Source: Labilibaculum sp. DW002 (GTDB lineage: Bacteria > Bacteroidota > Bacteroidia > Bacteroidales > Marinifilaceae). From it: a DNA stretch of 64,000 nt. Below, in pieces: positions 1 through 8,263 of the stretch. The DNA lies in the NCBI RefSeq assembly GCF_029029525.1, contig NZ_JAKJSC010000001.1, forward strand, positions 496,001-560,000. Direction: 5' to 3'. The position numbers were made by a program, and so were the translations under genes. Position 1 is the stretch's first letter, and every line of letters begins with the position of its first letter. The notes under the pieces were generated by a model. It saw only the letters and a program-made list of their open reading frames with translations, did not search any database and was not told the origin of the DNA.

Positions 1-60
1 GCGACTTTGTGTGTGATTTATAGCTCTTATTCATCTAATATATTCTGGGCTTACATATAA

Positions 61-1941
61 TTATTGACCAAGTATTTCCTCTTTCAATTTCAGATACTCT
101 CGGGTGAAATGGAAGCCGTTTTGCGATTCGCGCAAATCAAAACCAAAAGCTCTTTTACTAACAGCAATAATTGGAGGCGCCTGTATTCGCTTGAAATAGT
201 TGATTTTATAAATTCGCCATTTGTGCTCTAAATCAGCAATAAAACAAGCTGCAGTTGGGAAATAGCTATCGATAAGATCTTTCTCGCATTTACAAATCTG
301 ACTCAATTCGCCATTTTTATAGTATCGCAAAATATCTTCTGGGTCGAGTCGGAATTCGACAAATGCCCGCACCAATTTATCGTGATAAGGGTAAAGAATT
401 GGATCGCCTTTTCCTTCATCAACATTATGATTTTCACTTAATTCAGCCGAAGCTGGAATCATAAAAATTGCCTTCGGAATCAGCTCTTTCTTCCTGTTTA
501 TGAATCTTGCTAATTCGTAGACTTCCTGCTTGTAAAGATCGGCAATTGGAGCCAAAGCACCATTCACATCGCCGTAAAGGGTGGCATAACCAAGAGCCGT
601 TTCTGTTTTGTTACCGTTGTTCACAAAAACAGCATTTAGTATGGATGCAACACCTGCCAAAATGCGGGAACCTCTATCGCGCGATTGAATATTTTCGCGG
701 TTGAGTGCTGAAAAAATCAGCTCTGTTTTCGTATTCGATCCATCGAGTTGCACAAACTCAGTGGCTTCAATCTCTTTTATAGTGTTTTCGTAAGAGTTCT
801 GTATGGATATGCTTGCATAGTGTATGCCTAGATTTTGTGCCAAGCCTTGAGCGATATCTTTTGTGGTTTTCGAGTTGTATTGACTGGGCATATTTATGGC
901 GTAAACATTTTCAGGCCCCAGCGCTTGCGCGAGCAATGCGGCACTTAATGCGGAGTCGATACCACCACTTAATCCCAAAACCACTTTTTTATTGGGCAGA
1001 TTCTCGAAAAAGCGTCTAATTCCATAAATCAATGCTGCATAAAGCTCTTCTCTATCGCGCGCATCGCTTACTTTCAAATTAGGAATTGATCTTGTTTCCT
1101 CATCAAAAAGAGTAGTTCTAATGATCTCTTCCTTATAATCAGTGGCAACTTTTAACAGTGTACCATCGGGATTGTAAATGCTTGAATTCCCATCGTATAG
1201 GAATATGTTTTTGCCATTATTTTGGATGCCTACGTTGTTCGCATAAATAAAATAAGCTGGATGCTTTTCTATTCTACTTCTTACAACGGAGTGGCGTTTG
1301 TTATTCTTACGCCATGTCCATGGAGAACAGGAAAGGTTCACCAATAGTTCAGCATTTTTACTGAGTAATATTTCTATGGGATTTACGGAGTAATCGTCAC
1401 TCCACATGTCCTCACACAAAATAACACCGAGCTTTCTGCATTCTCCATTAATCTGTACTTCTACAGGCTCAATAAGCTTCTCTGTCTTAGTACCATTCTC
1501 TTCTGCCTCTTTTCGGAGGGAGTAGAAATGGCGTGCATCATCAAACTCTCTGTATTTTGGCAAAAGAGTTTTGTGAATGGGTGATTTGCCCACATACTCT
1601 CCATTTTGTGCTACAAAAGCAGCATTGTACTTTCTAATTCGACCATCCTCGTTCCTTTTTGAGCTGTCGATATCCACATTTCCCCAGATGGCAACAATGC
1701 CCTGTGTTGCACACTTTATATCTTCATTGTAGGCAAAGCAATCTTTTACGTAGGAGTTGCTCTCCCACTCGTCGCCCAATAAATACCCAGGAACAGCCAT
1801 TTCGGAAAATACAATGAGTTCATCTCCTTCTTTTTTGGCATTCTCAATTGCTGAGATGATCTTCTTCGTGTTTAAATCAGGGCGTCCGGCAATAATATCT
1901 ATTTGAGCAAGCGCTATTTTTAGTTTCTTGTTGAGAGTCAT
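61..1941 (-). CDS. nadE: Glutamine-dependent NAD+ synthetase
   Basis: It makes NAD+ from nicotinic acid adenine dinucleotide, ATP and glutamine-derived ammonia in the cytoplasm, the last step of both de novo and salvage NAD synthesis. The 626-residue protein has the two-domain layout of glutamine-dependent enzymes. An N-terminal nitrilase-type amidase domain (about 1-270) shows the Glu47, Lys129 and Cys176 triad (FSEMAVPG, LPKYREF, ILCEDMW). A C-terminal synthetase domain carries the PP-loop SGGIDS near residue 327. It is the last gene of the minus-strand operon that starts with the Nudix regulator, 5 nt after the kinase-like gene. Length and motifs fit the family, and I see no defect. Confidence 0.96.
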   Translation of the reverse strand: MTLNKKLKIALAQIDIIAGRPDLNTKKIISAIENAKKEGDELIVFSEMAVPGYLLGDEWESNSYVKDCFAYNEDIKCATQGIVAIWGNVDIDSSKRNEDGRIRKYNAAFVAQNGEYVGKSPIHKTLLPKYREFDDARHFYSLRKEAEENGTKTEKLIEPVEVQINGECRKLGVILCEDMWSDDYSVNPIEILLSKNAELLVNLSCSPWTWRKNNKRHSVVRSRIEKHPAYFIYANNVGIQNNGKNIFLYDGNSSIYNPDGTLLKVATDYKEEIIRTTLFDEETRSIPNLKVSDARDREELYAALIYGIRRFFENLPNKKVVLGLSGGIDSALSAALLAQALGPENVYAINMPSQYNSKTTKDIAQGLAQNLGIHYASISIQNSYENTIKEIEATEFVQLDGSNTKTELIFSALNRENIQSRDRGSRILAGVASILNAVFVNNGNKTETALGYATLYGDVNGALAPIADLYKQEVYELARFINRKKELIPKAIFMIPASAELSENHNVDEGKGDPILYPYHDKLVRAFVEFRLDPEDILRYYKNGELSQICKCEKDLIDSYFPTAACFIADLEHKWRIYKINYFKRIQAPPIIAVSKRAFGFDLRESQNGFHFTREYLKLKEEILGQ

Positions 1942-1946
1942 ATTAA

Positions 1947-3614
1947 TTATGAATTTCGGTTGATAAGATACAATACTTGGTTTTCGAGCAAAAGAAGTCC
2001 CGATTTAGTGATAAATAGTTGCGATTGTGACGTGGCCTCTTCAAAATTTATGCTGTCGATTGTTTCAAAATCACTTGATCGAAGAATGTCGATTTTGCCA
2101 TCCTTGGGTACAAAAATGTAATTTGTAGTACCAGATTGCTTAACTGCGAAGGATAAAATCTCATCTGTTTCTTTGCCAACTTCTAAGTGTAAGCCATTTA
2201 TAATTGCCCAATTGTACTTCGTTTTATCGCCGCCAAGATAAGAAATCACGCCAATATTTCCTTTTAAATTCAATGTTTTTGCATGAAGTGGCAGTTTTAT
2301 AGAATTGATGGTATCGCCAGTTCTGAAATGAGTTCTTGCCACTCCTCCTGTAAACTGAATGGGACTTGGGTCGAACTTGAAACCACGTCCCCAGGAATTT
2401 ACTTTGTTCCAGGCAATGTTTTCATTCACGACCTTATCGGGATTGAAGTAATATATATTCTCCCAATCAACACCAACAACAAGATGATCTATTTGAACAA
2501 ATTTGAAATTTTCTGGAAACTCAAAGTTGCGAATCTTCTCCTTTCGTAGGGTAATAACATTCTCTTTCACCTTTAGAATGTTTTTATTACCCACCCATAA
2601 AAAGTCATATTCACTATTTGCCACCCGCTCAGTTAAACTCAAGCTACCTATATAGTCACACAGAAAAAGGTCTGTAAATTCATCCGTTTTTATATAACCA
2701 GCCGATTCGTTAAAATAGAAGCCTACCACATTGCTGGCCAGAATTTTCACATGTAAGTTATCGCGAGTCGTCAGTTTACTAAGTGGCACTCTTTTAATGG
2801 TGCTAACCTGATCGATATGAATAAGAAAGCGATTCTTACTGTTAAAAATCTGTTTGAACTGATCTTCCAAATAGTGATCCTTTATGGGCTCATAAAATGC
2901 AGGAATAATTAAATCTGTTACATCACCCAAAACAGAAATCTGTTTGATGGCTCTCTCCTCCAAGCTTTTCCAGCTTTTGTGAATTCCTTTGTAAGGATGA
3001 AGGTAGGTGAAGAGTCTAAAAACGTTTACAGCAACAGCATAGTAATCGCTCATTTCGCTCACTCGCCCCAAGTAGTAATGATCTCTTACTTCATCTAACA
3101 AACGACCAGAGTGCTCTTGGGCAGGAGTCTCAAAGCTATCAACGTCAATAATTTGGATGTCGCCAAGCTTATTAATAAAAATGTTGTAGGGATTAAAATC
3201 CCCTAAGACAATCTGCTTCGCATGCGCCTCTTTTACAACTGAGATGAGCTCTTTTGATATCTTGTTTTTAACGGTGTCGCTTATTCCAAGTTTGGTGCAT
3301 TGCGACTTGGTGTATATCTGCGAGATTCGAAAGAAACTTTTATCAAGCAAATCCATACTAAAGCCCACTAAGTCTCCACGCTTATCGAATAAAAGCTCGT
3401 TGGGTTTAATAAATCTGCTGCCAAGTTGCTTCAGGTAGTTCCAAGATTCAATGCTTAAGCTGGGTTTAATGCCTAAATGGTAAAGTTTTAGAACTTGATC
3501 GCTATTTTTAGGGTGATTAATAATAGATCCTTCTCCACCACGATCGATCTCTTTAGACGGATCGGCTGCAAAAAGATAGCTGCCTTTGCTGTTGTATAGT
3601 TTAACTTTCGACAT
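1947..3614 (-). CDS. Protein-kinase-like protein of a VWA/PP2C/kinase triad
   Basis: This is a predicted Ser/Thr-type kinase of the TerY-P triad kind. Visible kinase elements are a glycine-rich RGGEGSI loop (residues 25-31), a VLK lysine (K43), a catalytic-loop equivalent LGDFNPYN (D139, N144) and an IDVDSF metal-binding motif (156-161). All key residues are therefore present, although the HRD and DFG motifs are altered. About 280 residues after the kinase lobe are rich in beta strands and may form a propeller-like sensor, which is a guess. There is no membrane segment. It lies 4 nt after the PP2C gene and 5 nt before nadE, so it was probably co-transcribed with NAD salvage genes. Its substrate is unknown, and regulation of NAD enzymes or of the VWA protein is inference. 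Confidence 0.8.
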   Translation of the reverse strand: MSKVKLYNSKGSYLFAADPSKEIDRGGEGSIINHPKNSDQVLKLYHLGIKPSLSIESWNYLKQLGSRFIKPNELLFDKRGDLVGFSMDLLDKSFFRISQIYTKSQCTKLGISDTVKNKISKELISVVKEAHAKQIVLGDFNPYNIFINKLGDIQIIDVDSFETPAQEHSGRLLDEVRDHYYLGRVSEMSDYYAVAVNVFRLFTYLHPYKGIHKSWKSLEERAIKQISVLGDVTDLIIPAFYEPIKDHYLEDQFKQIFNSKNRFLIHIDQVSTIKRVPLSKLTTRDNLHVKILASNVVGFYFNESAGYIKTDEFTDLFLCDYIGSLSLTERVANSEYDFLWVGNKNILKVKENVITLRKEKIRNFEFPENFKFVQIDHLVVGVDWENIYYFNPDKVVNENIAWNKVNSWGRGFKFDPSPIQFTGGVARTHFRTGDTINSIKLPLHAKTLNLKGNIGVISYLGGDKTKYNWAIINGLHLEVGKETDEILSFAVKQSGTTNYIFVPKDGKIDILRSSDFETIDSINFEEATSQSQLFITKSGLLLLENQVLYLINRNS

Positions 3615-3618
3615 GGCT

Positions 3619-4341
3619 TCATTCTATTATAATTCGTACTATCGTTAGGTCATCGTAATGTTCATATCCCTTTTTTTTGATGATATTTAATTTGCGTTTA
3701 AGGGATGCAGGATTTTGATACAGAAAATCATCTTTTACCAGATAATTCGTGTAATCAAATTTCGCTTCGCTCCCGATGCTTTCCTTAAAAGTGAAAATTC
3801 CATCGGAAGTAATTGAAAAGTCCTTGGTAATGGTTCTAAAACTCGGCTTTTGCTTATAATAGTTTGCAAAGGCTGTTTTACTTTTTAGAATGTCTGTCAG
3901 TTGATAAGCCAAATAGTCGGGTTTGTTCTCTTCATCGTTATTGAAAAAATGCAAATCCTCCTGATTTGAATAGGCACATCCATCGCCAAAGAACTTGACC
4001 AACAACTCATTACTTTCGAGTTCGCAGATAAACAAAACAGCTGTAGATAAGCTTTCATCAATAGTTAAACCTATCGCCTTTATAGCCTTATTTAGATTCT
4101 TACAAAACCGATGAACTAGTGTCGGGAATGTTTCAATTTCAAGCCTAAAGTCCACTTCTTCAACCGTTTTATTCAGGATATTTGCAAAAAGTTTAGAGGC
4201 GAAGAACGAATCCTTTCCAGAACTGCAACCATCAAAGACAGCACCGACAATTACCTTATCCATTTCATTGATAAAAAAATTATCTTCATTCCAATCAGGA
4301 TGAGATGTTCCTCGCCTCGAAACAGTTGATGTATAGATCAT
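3619..4341 (-). CDS. PP2C-family protein phosphatase
   Basis: This is a predicted metal-dependent Ser/Thr phosphatase that would reverse the action of the neighbouring kinase. The 240-residue protein is essentially one PP2C domain. It shows an N-terminal WNED motif (N18-E19-D20), the metal-binding VFDGCSSG (D37-G38), a FGDGCAY segment, a TSDGIF motif in the second half and the C-terminal YDDLTIV aspartates. No signal peptide or transmembrane segment is visible. It lies 11 nt downstream of the VWA gene and 4 nt upstream of the kinase gene, a spacing typical of translational coupling. PP2C proteins in such triads act with a VWA scaffold and a kinase (family knowledge). The target here is unknown. 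Confidence 0.87.
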   Translation of the reverse strand: MIYTSTVSRRGTSHPDWNEDNFFINEMDKVIVGAVFDGCSSGKDSFFASKLFANILNKTVEEVDFRLEIETFPTLVHRFCKNLNKAIKAIGLTIDESLSTAVLFICELESNELLVKFFGDGCAYSNQEDLHFFNNDEENKPDYLAYQLTDILKSKTAFANYYKQKPSFRTITKDFSITSDGIFTFKESIGSEAKFDYTNYLVKDDFLYQNPASLKRKLNIIKKKGYEHYDDLTIVRIIIE

Positions 4342-4352
4342 TCACTTACATT

Positions 4353-5036
4353 TTAGAATACAACAGGATTATTTGCAGATGAACTTTGAGAGATCGATGC
4401 TGAAATGAATCCAATCATCTTGCGAATCTCTTTACCCGAATTACCAATTTTCGCTAAGTGTTCGATGCCCATGTCTTTTTGTGCAGCCTCAAAACTGGAG
4501 TCGTTGCCCACTCCAAAAAGAATGGTCTCAAAGTTGAAAGCATTTTGTTCCTCTTTTAAGATTGTATCCAAGCCACTTTTCACAACAGTAGCACTATTTT
4601 TAGAAGAATTATCTTCTCCATCAGTAATGGTGAAAATGAGTGTTTTGCAATTAACACCAGAGTTTTCCAGATTGGTACGATAATCCACGGCATTGGTAAT
4701 GCCATACAAAACTGCGTCGTATAAAGCTGTACCATATCCACAAGGTGTGAATTTCATCTTATTAAGATCTATAGAGTTGATGGGCTGAAAACCTGTTCGA
4801 ACCGTAATCTGATCATTAAATTCAATGATTGAGACCATTAATTTCTCGGCTACGTGGCTTCGTTGCATTTCCTCTAGGAACTCTTTAAAGGAATTATTCA
4901 GCTCGTCAACATAACTTCCCACAGAGGGAGAAACATCAACAATCAAAACAGCATTAATGGTCTCATCAGAAGTAATCTCCAATGGATCGAAATTTCCGAA
5001 ATCAATATTGAAATTAGGTAGATTGAAATTATCCAT
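4353..5036 (-). CDS. TerY-like von Willebrand factor A domain protein
   Basis: This is a 227-residue cytoplasmic VWA protein resembling TerY. The metal-ion-dependent adhesion site looks complete: DVSPS (D34, S36, S38), the threonine of YGTALYD (T103) and the aspartate of TITDGED (D139). TerY-type proteins are thought to bind metal through this site and to act as the adaptor of a kinase/phosphatase pair. It sits 43 nt downstream of the nicotinamidase-like gene and 11 nt upstream of the phosphatase gene, inside the NAD operon. No TerD, TerZ or TerC homologue occurs in the window, so this is not a standard tellurite-resistance island. I am confident of the domain but not of the biological role. 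Confidence 0.85.
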   Translation of the reverse strand: MDNFNLPNFNIDFGNFDPLEITSDETINAVLIVDVSPSVGSYVDELNNSFKEFLEEMQRSHVAEKLMVSIIEFNDQITVRTGFQPINSIDLNKMKFTPCGYGTALYDAVLYGITNAVDYRTNLENSGVNCKTLIFTITDGEDNSSKNSATVVKSGLDTILKEEQNAFNFETILFGVGNDSSFEAAQKDMGIEHLAKIGNSGKEIRKMIGFISASISQSSSANNPVVF

Positions 5037-5079
5037 AACAAGGTTTATTAGGTAAAAAAGTTTATAAAATCTACTTACA

Positions 5080-5868
5080 CTAAAGAGTAATCTCAGTTGT
5101 TTTTGAAAATCGCACTCCTAAGCTCTTAGCCTTGGCATATATCGGATCTCCTAAATGACTAAGACCAGTTACATCAGACATACAATCTTCAAGAATAATA
5201 AATTTACTTGCCAAGTTTGGTGCTTCCTCCATGGCTTGTTTTAGACTGTTTGCCACACAATGAGATTTTGCCTGCCCAACTAAAAACACATTTTGATATC
5301 TCTCTAAAGTATCGATAAGAGCTTGATTCAATTGCGTTTCAGGACGATTAGCAATGGGTACATTTGCTCTAAAAATACCAAAGTGTTCGGTTAGTGGATA
5401 AGTACCTTTAGCTACTACCTGATAGAATTTACCCTCTTTTGTCCAATCAATAAGCACCTCCATAATATTGTCGTCGATTGCTGCACCGCGAGAGCCAATT
5501 AAGCAGTGGTAAGGCCAGATAAAGTGACCAAATTCTCCTTGTTGCTCAAGCGTTTCTACATACTGTATCGCTTCTTTTGGAAAAAATCTTGGACTCCATG
5601 TTCCATCTTTAATTTCTTGAGCGCTAATGGCTGTAAAAGGATTTGGAAAATTACCCTCTTTATCTTGCCAAAAAGATGGATGTGAAATATCATTAACTGG
5701 GTGACTATCCATAGTAACCGAGATATGATCAATTTGAGCTTTATTGGCTTTTATCCAATTGGCTAATCGCTTCATATCCGCATCGGCTCCATCCACGAAA
5801 AGTGCACCCTGTGGGTTGCAAAAATCGTATTGAGCATCAATGATCAGAATTGCATTTTGATTGTTCAT
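5080..5868 (-). CDS. pncA: Nicotinamidase-like cysteine hydrolase (isochorismatase family)
   Basis: It probably hydrolyses nicotinamide to nicotinic acid and ammonia, supplying the adjacent PncB. The catalytic triad can be read directly: D11 (IDAQYDF), K154 (VAKGTYP) and C204 (KSHCVAN). The metal-ligand segment MDSHP supplies D54 and H56. At 262 residues it is longer than bacterial PncA (about 210) and closer to eukaryotic Pnc1-type enzymes. The extra length lies in an insert before the HFIWPYHC segment. It is 33 nt downstream of pncB, 43 nt upstream of the VWA gene and in the same operon. The family also contains isochorismatases and other amidases, and the operon context is the main reason for preferring nicotinamidase. 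Confidence 0.87.
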   Translation of the reverse strand: MNNQNAILIIDAQYDFCNPQGALFVDGADADMKRLANWIKANKAQIDHISVTMDSHPVNDISHPSFWQDKEGNFPNPFTAISAQEIKDGTWSPRFFPKEAIQYVETLEQQGEFGHFIWPYHCLIGSRGAAIDDNIMEVLIDWTKEGKFYQVVAKGTYPLTEHFGIFRANVPIANRPETQLNQALIDTLERYQNVFLVGQAKSHCVANSLKQAMEEAPNLASKFIILEDCMSDVTGLSHLGDPIYAKAKSLGVRFSKTTEITL

Positions 5869-5901
5869 TTTAGCAGTTTTAAAGGTGAATAAGGATGTCT
5901 A

Positions 5902-7062
5902 TTAATGTTTTTTGAGTATTCTTTCGCAAAGTTCAACTTCTTCTTGTTCGCCAGTGTGTTTTCCACTAACATCCGATAATTTAACCGTTGGAATGTGTTT
6001 GCTATATCCCTCTGGCTTAGCTGTAAAAAGTTTAATCACCATATTTAGTGGTTTAACTCCCGTATCGTTAGAGAGGTAAGTACCTATTCCATAAACATCG
6101 TGGATACGTTCATTTACATATTTCTTAATTTCTTTTACTTTCTCTAAATCAAGCCCATCACTATAAACAATGGTTTTACTTTTTGCATCAACTCTGCTTT
6201 TTTCGTAATGTTGCAGCGTTTTATCTGTGAATAAAAGAGCATCACCGCTATCCCAACGCACTCCATCAAATAGCTTTGCATATTTAGGCTTGAAACTTTG
6301 GAAGAAGTTATCGGTTGTAAAGGTGTCTGTTAGGGCAATTCCTAAGCTACCCTGATAAACATCAACCCAATTCTCAAGTCCAATGGCGTTGGCCATTCTA
6401 TAGCCATAATGGGCCCCATGATACATGAACCATTCGTGTGGATGTGTGCCAATTGGTGTTAAATCGTGTTTCATGGCAAGCAACACATTGCTAGTTCCGT
6501 TGAGATATTTGCCCATCTGTTCTTTCAAAATCTCCACCACTCTATTTTGTACTTCGAACGAGAAACGACGACGTGTTCCAAATTCTGAAATTTCTGCACC
6601 TATGGCTTTAAACTCTTTCGCTTTAGCGATTGCTGTAGCTTGGAAATCGTTAGCCTTTTGATTGGTGAGTTTGAAGTAAAGCTCTGATATAACAGCCATT
6701 AGTGGCACTTCCCAAAGAACTGTTCGGTACCAAAGTCCTACTATCTCTACCTCTAAATCGCCACCATTTTGTTTTATGATTACTTCGTTTGGATTAAACC
6801 GATAGCCTTTCAAGAGATCAACAAATACCGAATCGAAATAATAACATTTCTTCCGTAAGAAAGCCTCGCCCTCGGCCGTAAGTACAAGATCACTCATCGC
6901 ATCCACCTCTTTTCTCAGCTCTTCGGCAAATCCATTAGGAAAATCCGTTTTGCCTCTGTTAATGAATTTATAGAGCACTTCGGCGTTAGGAAATTTCTTT
7001 TGTATAGCGTTCATGGTGGTGAACTTGTACAAGTCGTTGTCTAATAAATCGCGTATAATCAT
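5902..7062 (-). CDS. pncB: Nicotinate phosphoribosyltransferase
   Basis: It converts nicotinate and PRPP to nicotinate mononucleotide with ATP consumption, the committed step of the Preiss-Handler salvage route. The 386-residue length is normal for bacterial PncB. Recognisable family segments include the N-terminal DNDLYKFTTMNA, FGTRRRFSFE, the histidine-rich HPHEWFMYHGAH, the VRWDSGD phosphate-site region and the GIGTYLSND segment near the C terminus. It is the second gene of the operon, 22 nt after the Nudix regulator and followed by the nicotinamidase-like gene. No odd features were seen. Confidence 0.96.
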   Translation of the reverse strand: MIIRDLLDNDLYKFTTMNAIQKKFPNAEVLYKFINRGKTDFPNGFAEELRKEVDAMSDLVLTAEGEAFLRKKCYYFDSVFVDLLKGYRFNPNEVIIKQNGGDLEVEIVGLWYRTVLWEVPLMAVISELYFKLTNQKANDFQATAIAKAKEFKAIGAEISEFGTRRRFSFEVQNRVVEILKEQMGKYLNGTSNVLLAMKHDLTPIGTHPHEWFMYHGAHYGYRMANAIGLENWVDVYQGSLGIALTDTFTTDNFFQSFKPKYAKLFDGVRWDSGDALLFTDKTLQHYEKSRVDAKSKTIVYSDGLDLEKVKEIKKYVNERIHDVYGIGTYLSNDTGVKPLNMVIKLFTAKPEGYSKHIPTVKLSDVSGKHTGEQEEVELCERILKKH

Positions 7063-7084
7063 CTTTCAGAGTATTAAAGGGTTA

Positions 7085-7783
7085 TTATATTTCGAAATTA
7101 AAGCCTGTATTTGATAGTTGCTGGTACTTGCCTTCATCGAAGCTATACAGATTAGCACCTTTATGAGGTTGACCTTTTATGGATTCGTTGTGATCAATTA
7201 GCAAGCCAGTAGCAAGAATCTTCTTTCTAAAGTTGCGCCTGTCTAATTTAATTTCGAGAACTGTTTCATATAAGTTCTGAAGTTCAGGAATTGTGAATCT
7301 TTCAGGAAGCAACTCAAAACCTAATGGCTGATACCTGATTTTTCCGCGAAGACGATTAATTGCCATGCGTAAAATTCTATCATGGTCAAAAGCCAATGGA
7401 GGAATTTGGGATATTGGAAACCATTTAGCATTATCAGCATCGTCACCTGCTTGAATATTATATTGAGTTAATTTTACAAGAGCATAATAGGCAATTGTAA
7501 CAACTCTCCCTCTAGGATCACGATCAACATCAGCAAAAGTAAAGAGTTGCTCAATAAATATGTCTTGCAATCCGGTCTCTTCACGAAGCTCCCTTTTTGC
7601 ACACTCATCGCTATTCTCATTCTCTCTCATAAAACCTCCAGGAAAAGCCCATTTTCCTTTACAGGGTTCAATACCTCTTTCTATCAAAAGGATTTTAAGT
7701 TCTCCATTATCGAAACCAAATATTACACAATCAGTAGTAACAGATGGTCTGGGATATTCGTAGCAATAATTTTTAGTTTCCAT
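7085..7783 (-). CDS. nrtR: NrtR-type Nudix transcriptional regulator of NAD metabolism
   Basis: This 232-residue protein joins an N-terminal Nudix domain to a C-terminal winged helix (about residues 155-225), the architecture of NrtR repressors, which sense ADP-ribose and control NAD genes. The Nudix box at residues 50-72 is intact: G50, E56, then RELREETGL from residue 64. Many NrtR members have decayed boxes, so this one may still hydrolyse its ligand. It is the first gene of the operon carrying pncB, pncA and nadE, which supports control of NAD salvage over the sugar regulation known for some Bacteroides relatives. The ATG at 7783 lies about 20 nt below a consensus-like promoter overlapped by a palindrome, so autoregulation is likely. 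Confidence 0.9.
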   Translation of the reverse strand: METKNYCYEYPRPSVTTDCVIFGFDNGELKILLIERGIEPCKGKWAFPGGFMRENENSDECAKRELREETGLQDIFIEQLFTFADVDRDPRGRVVTIAYYALVKLTQYNIQAGDDADNAKWFPISQIPPLAFDHDRILRMAINRLRGKIRYQPLGFELLPERFTIPELQNLYETVLEIKLDRRNFRKKILATGLLIDHNESIKGQPHKGANLYSFDEGKYQQLSNTGFNFEI

Positions 7784-7786
7784 ATA

Positions 7787-7817
7787 TTATCTTTGCGTTA
7801 TATATACACAAAGGTAA
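7787..7817. promoter_or_regulatory. Candidate NrtR operator palindrome
   Basis: An interrupted palindrome has arms TTATCTTTGCGT (7787-7798) and ACACAAAGGTAA (7806-7817), and 10 of 12 positions pair. It ends 4 nt before the nrtR start codon and covers the probable -7 box and transcription start, the position expected for an autorepressor site. The assignment to NrtR is inference from location. Confidence 0.6.
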
Positions 7818-7839
7818 GTGGTATTTTCACTTCTGCAAA
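7809..7839 (-). promoter_or_regulatory. Promoter of the NAD salvage operon
   Basis: Read on the minus strand, a TTTG (7839-7836) is followed after 19 nt by TACCTTTG (7816-7809). This matches the Bacteroidota -33/-7 pattern TTTG-N19-21-TAnnTTTG. The predicted start lies near 7801, leaving a leader of about 20 nt. Confidence 0.7.
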
Positions 7840-8153
7840 TATTAATGCGTATTTTTTACACAAAGATGCGTTTTTATATCTAAAACGATTCTCTTTCGCC
7901 TATAAGACCCCTAATCAAAAACATCCCATCAGCCTATTAACATGTACATTACACAAGCATCTTTCAATTATTACTACAGATTTTTGGAGAGGAAAATAAT
8001 AGATGCTATATAATGAGATTATATATTTTGGCTGAATTTACATAGTGATAAATCGAGGCGTAAGTTTAAGTTTGTAAGAGCTATCTTCCAACGAATGCAA
8101 ATTCTTCATTTATAGTTAATGCTTTAACAATTACAAATTCAACCAAAAAAGAC
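7818..8153. other. Non-coding stretch upstream of the NAD operon
   Basis: I see no supportable gene here. Plus-strand reading frames starting at 7547 and 7560 run out of the antisense of nrtR and have no family resemblance. The nrtR promoter lies at the left edge and the fbp terminator lies just beyond the right edge. Confidence 0.6.
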
Positions 8154-8184
8154 AAGCCTGAATCAGTAATGATTCAGGCTTTTT
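8154..8184 (-). terminator. Rho-independent terminator after fbp
   Basis: A 12-bp perfect stem, AAGCCTGAATCA (8154-8165) with TGATTCAGGCTT (8170-8181), has a 4-nt loop. The minus strand continues into a T-rich tail (complement of 8145-8150) and the plus strand also has five Ts, so it could act in both directions. It lies downstream of the fbp stop. Confidence 0.8.
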
Positions 8185-8263
8185 ATGCTTACTTGTCAAT
8201 TATCTTTACAACTCCTTTTGGAGTCTATCTATTTTATTATGCAAACAAAGGCTAATTATTATT

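Noticed and set aside
1-60. Terminator after nadE at the left edge
   Set aside because: No stem with a T-tract is visible in the 60 bases present; it may lie outside the window.
1947-5036. Full tellurite-resistance (ter) island
   Set aside because: Only the VWA/PP2C/kinase triad is present. No TerD-type, TerC-type or biosynthetic ter gene lies nearby.
7547-7999. Plus-strand open frame of 150 codons across the nrtR start and upstream region
   Set aside because: It is antisense to the Nudix domain, runs through the nrtR promoter and palindrome, has no family resemblance and shows low-complexity composition.
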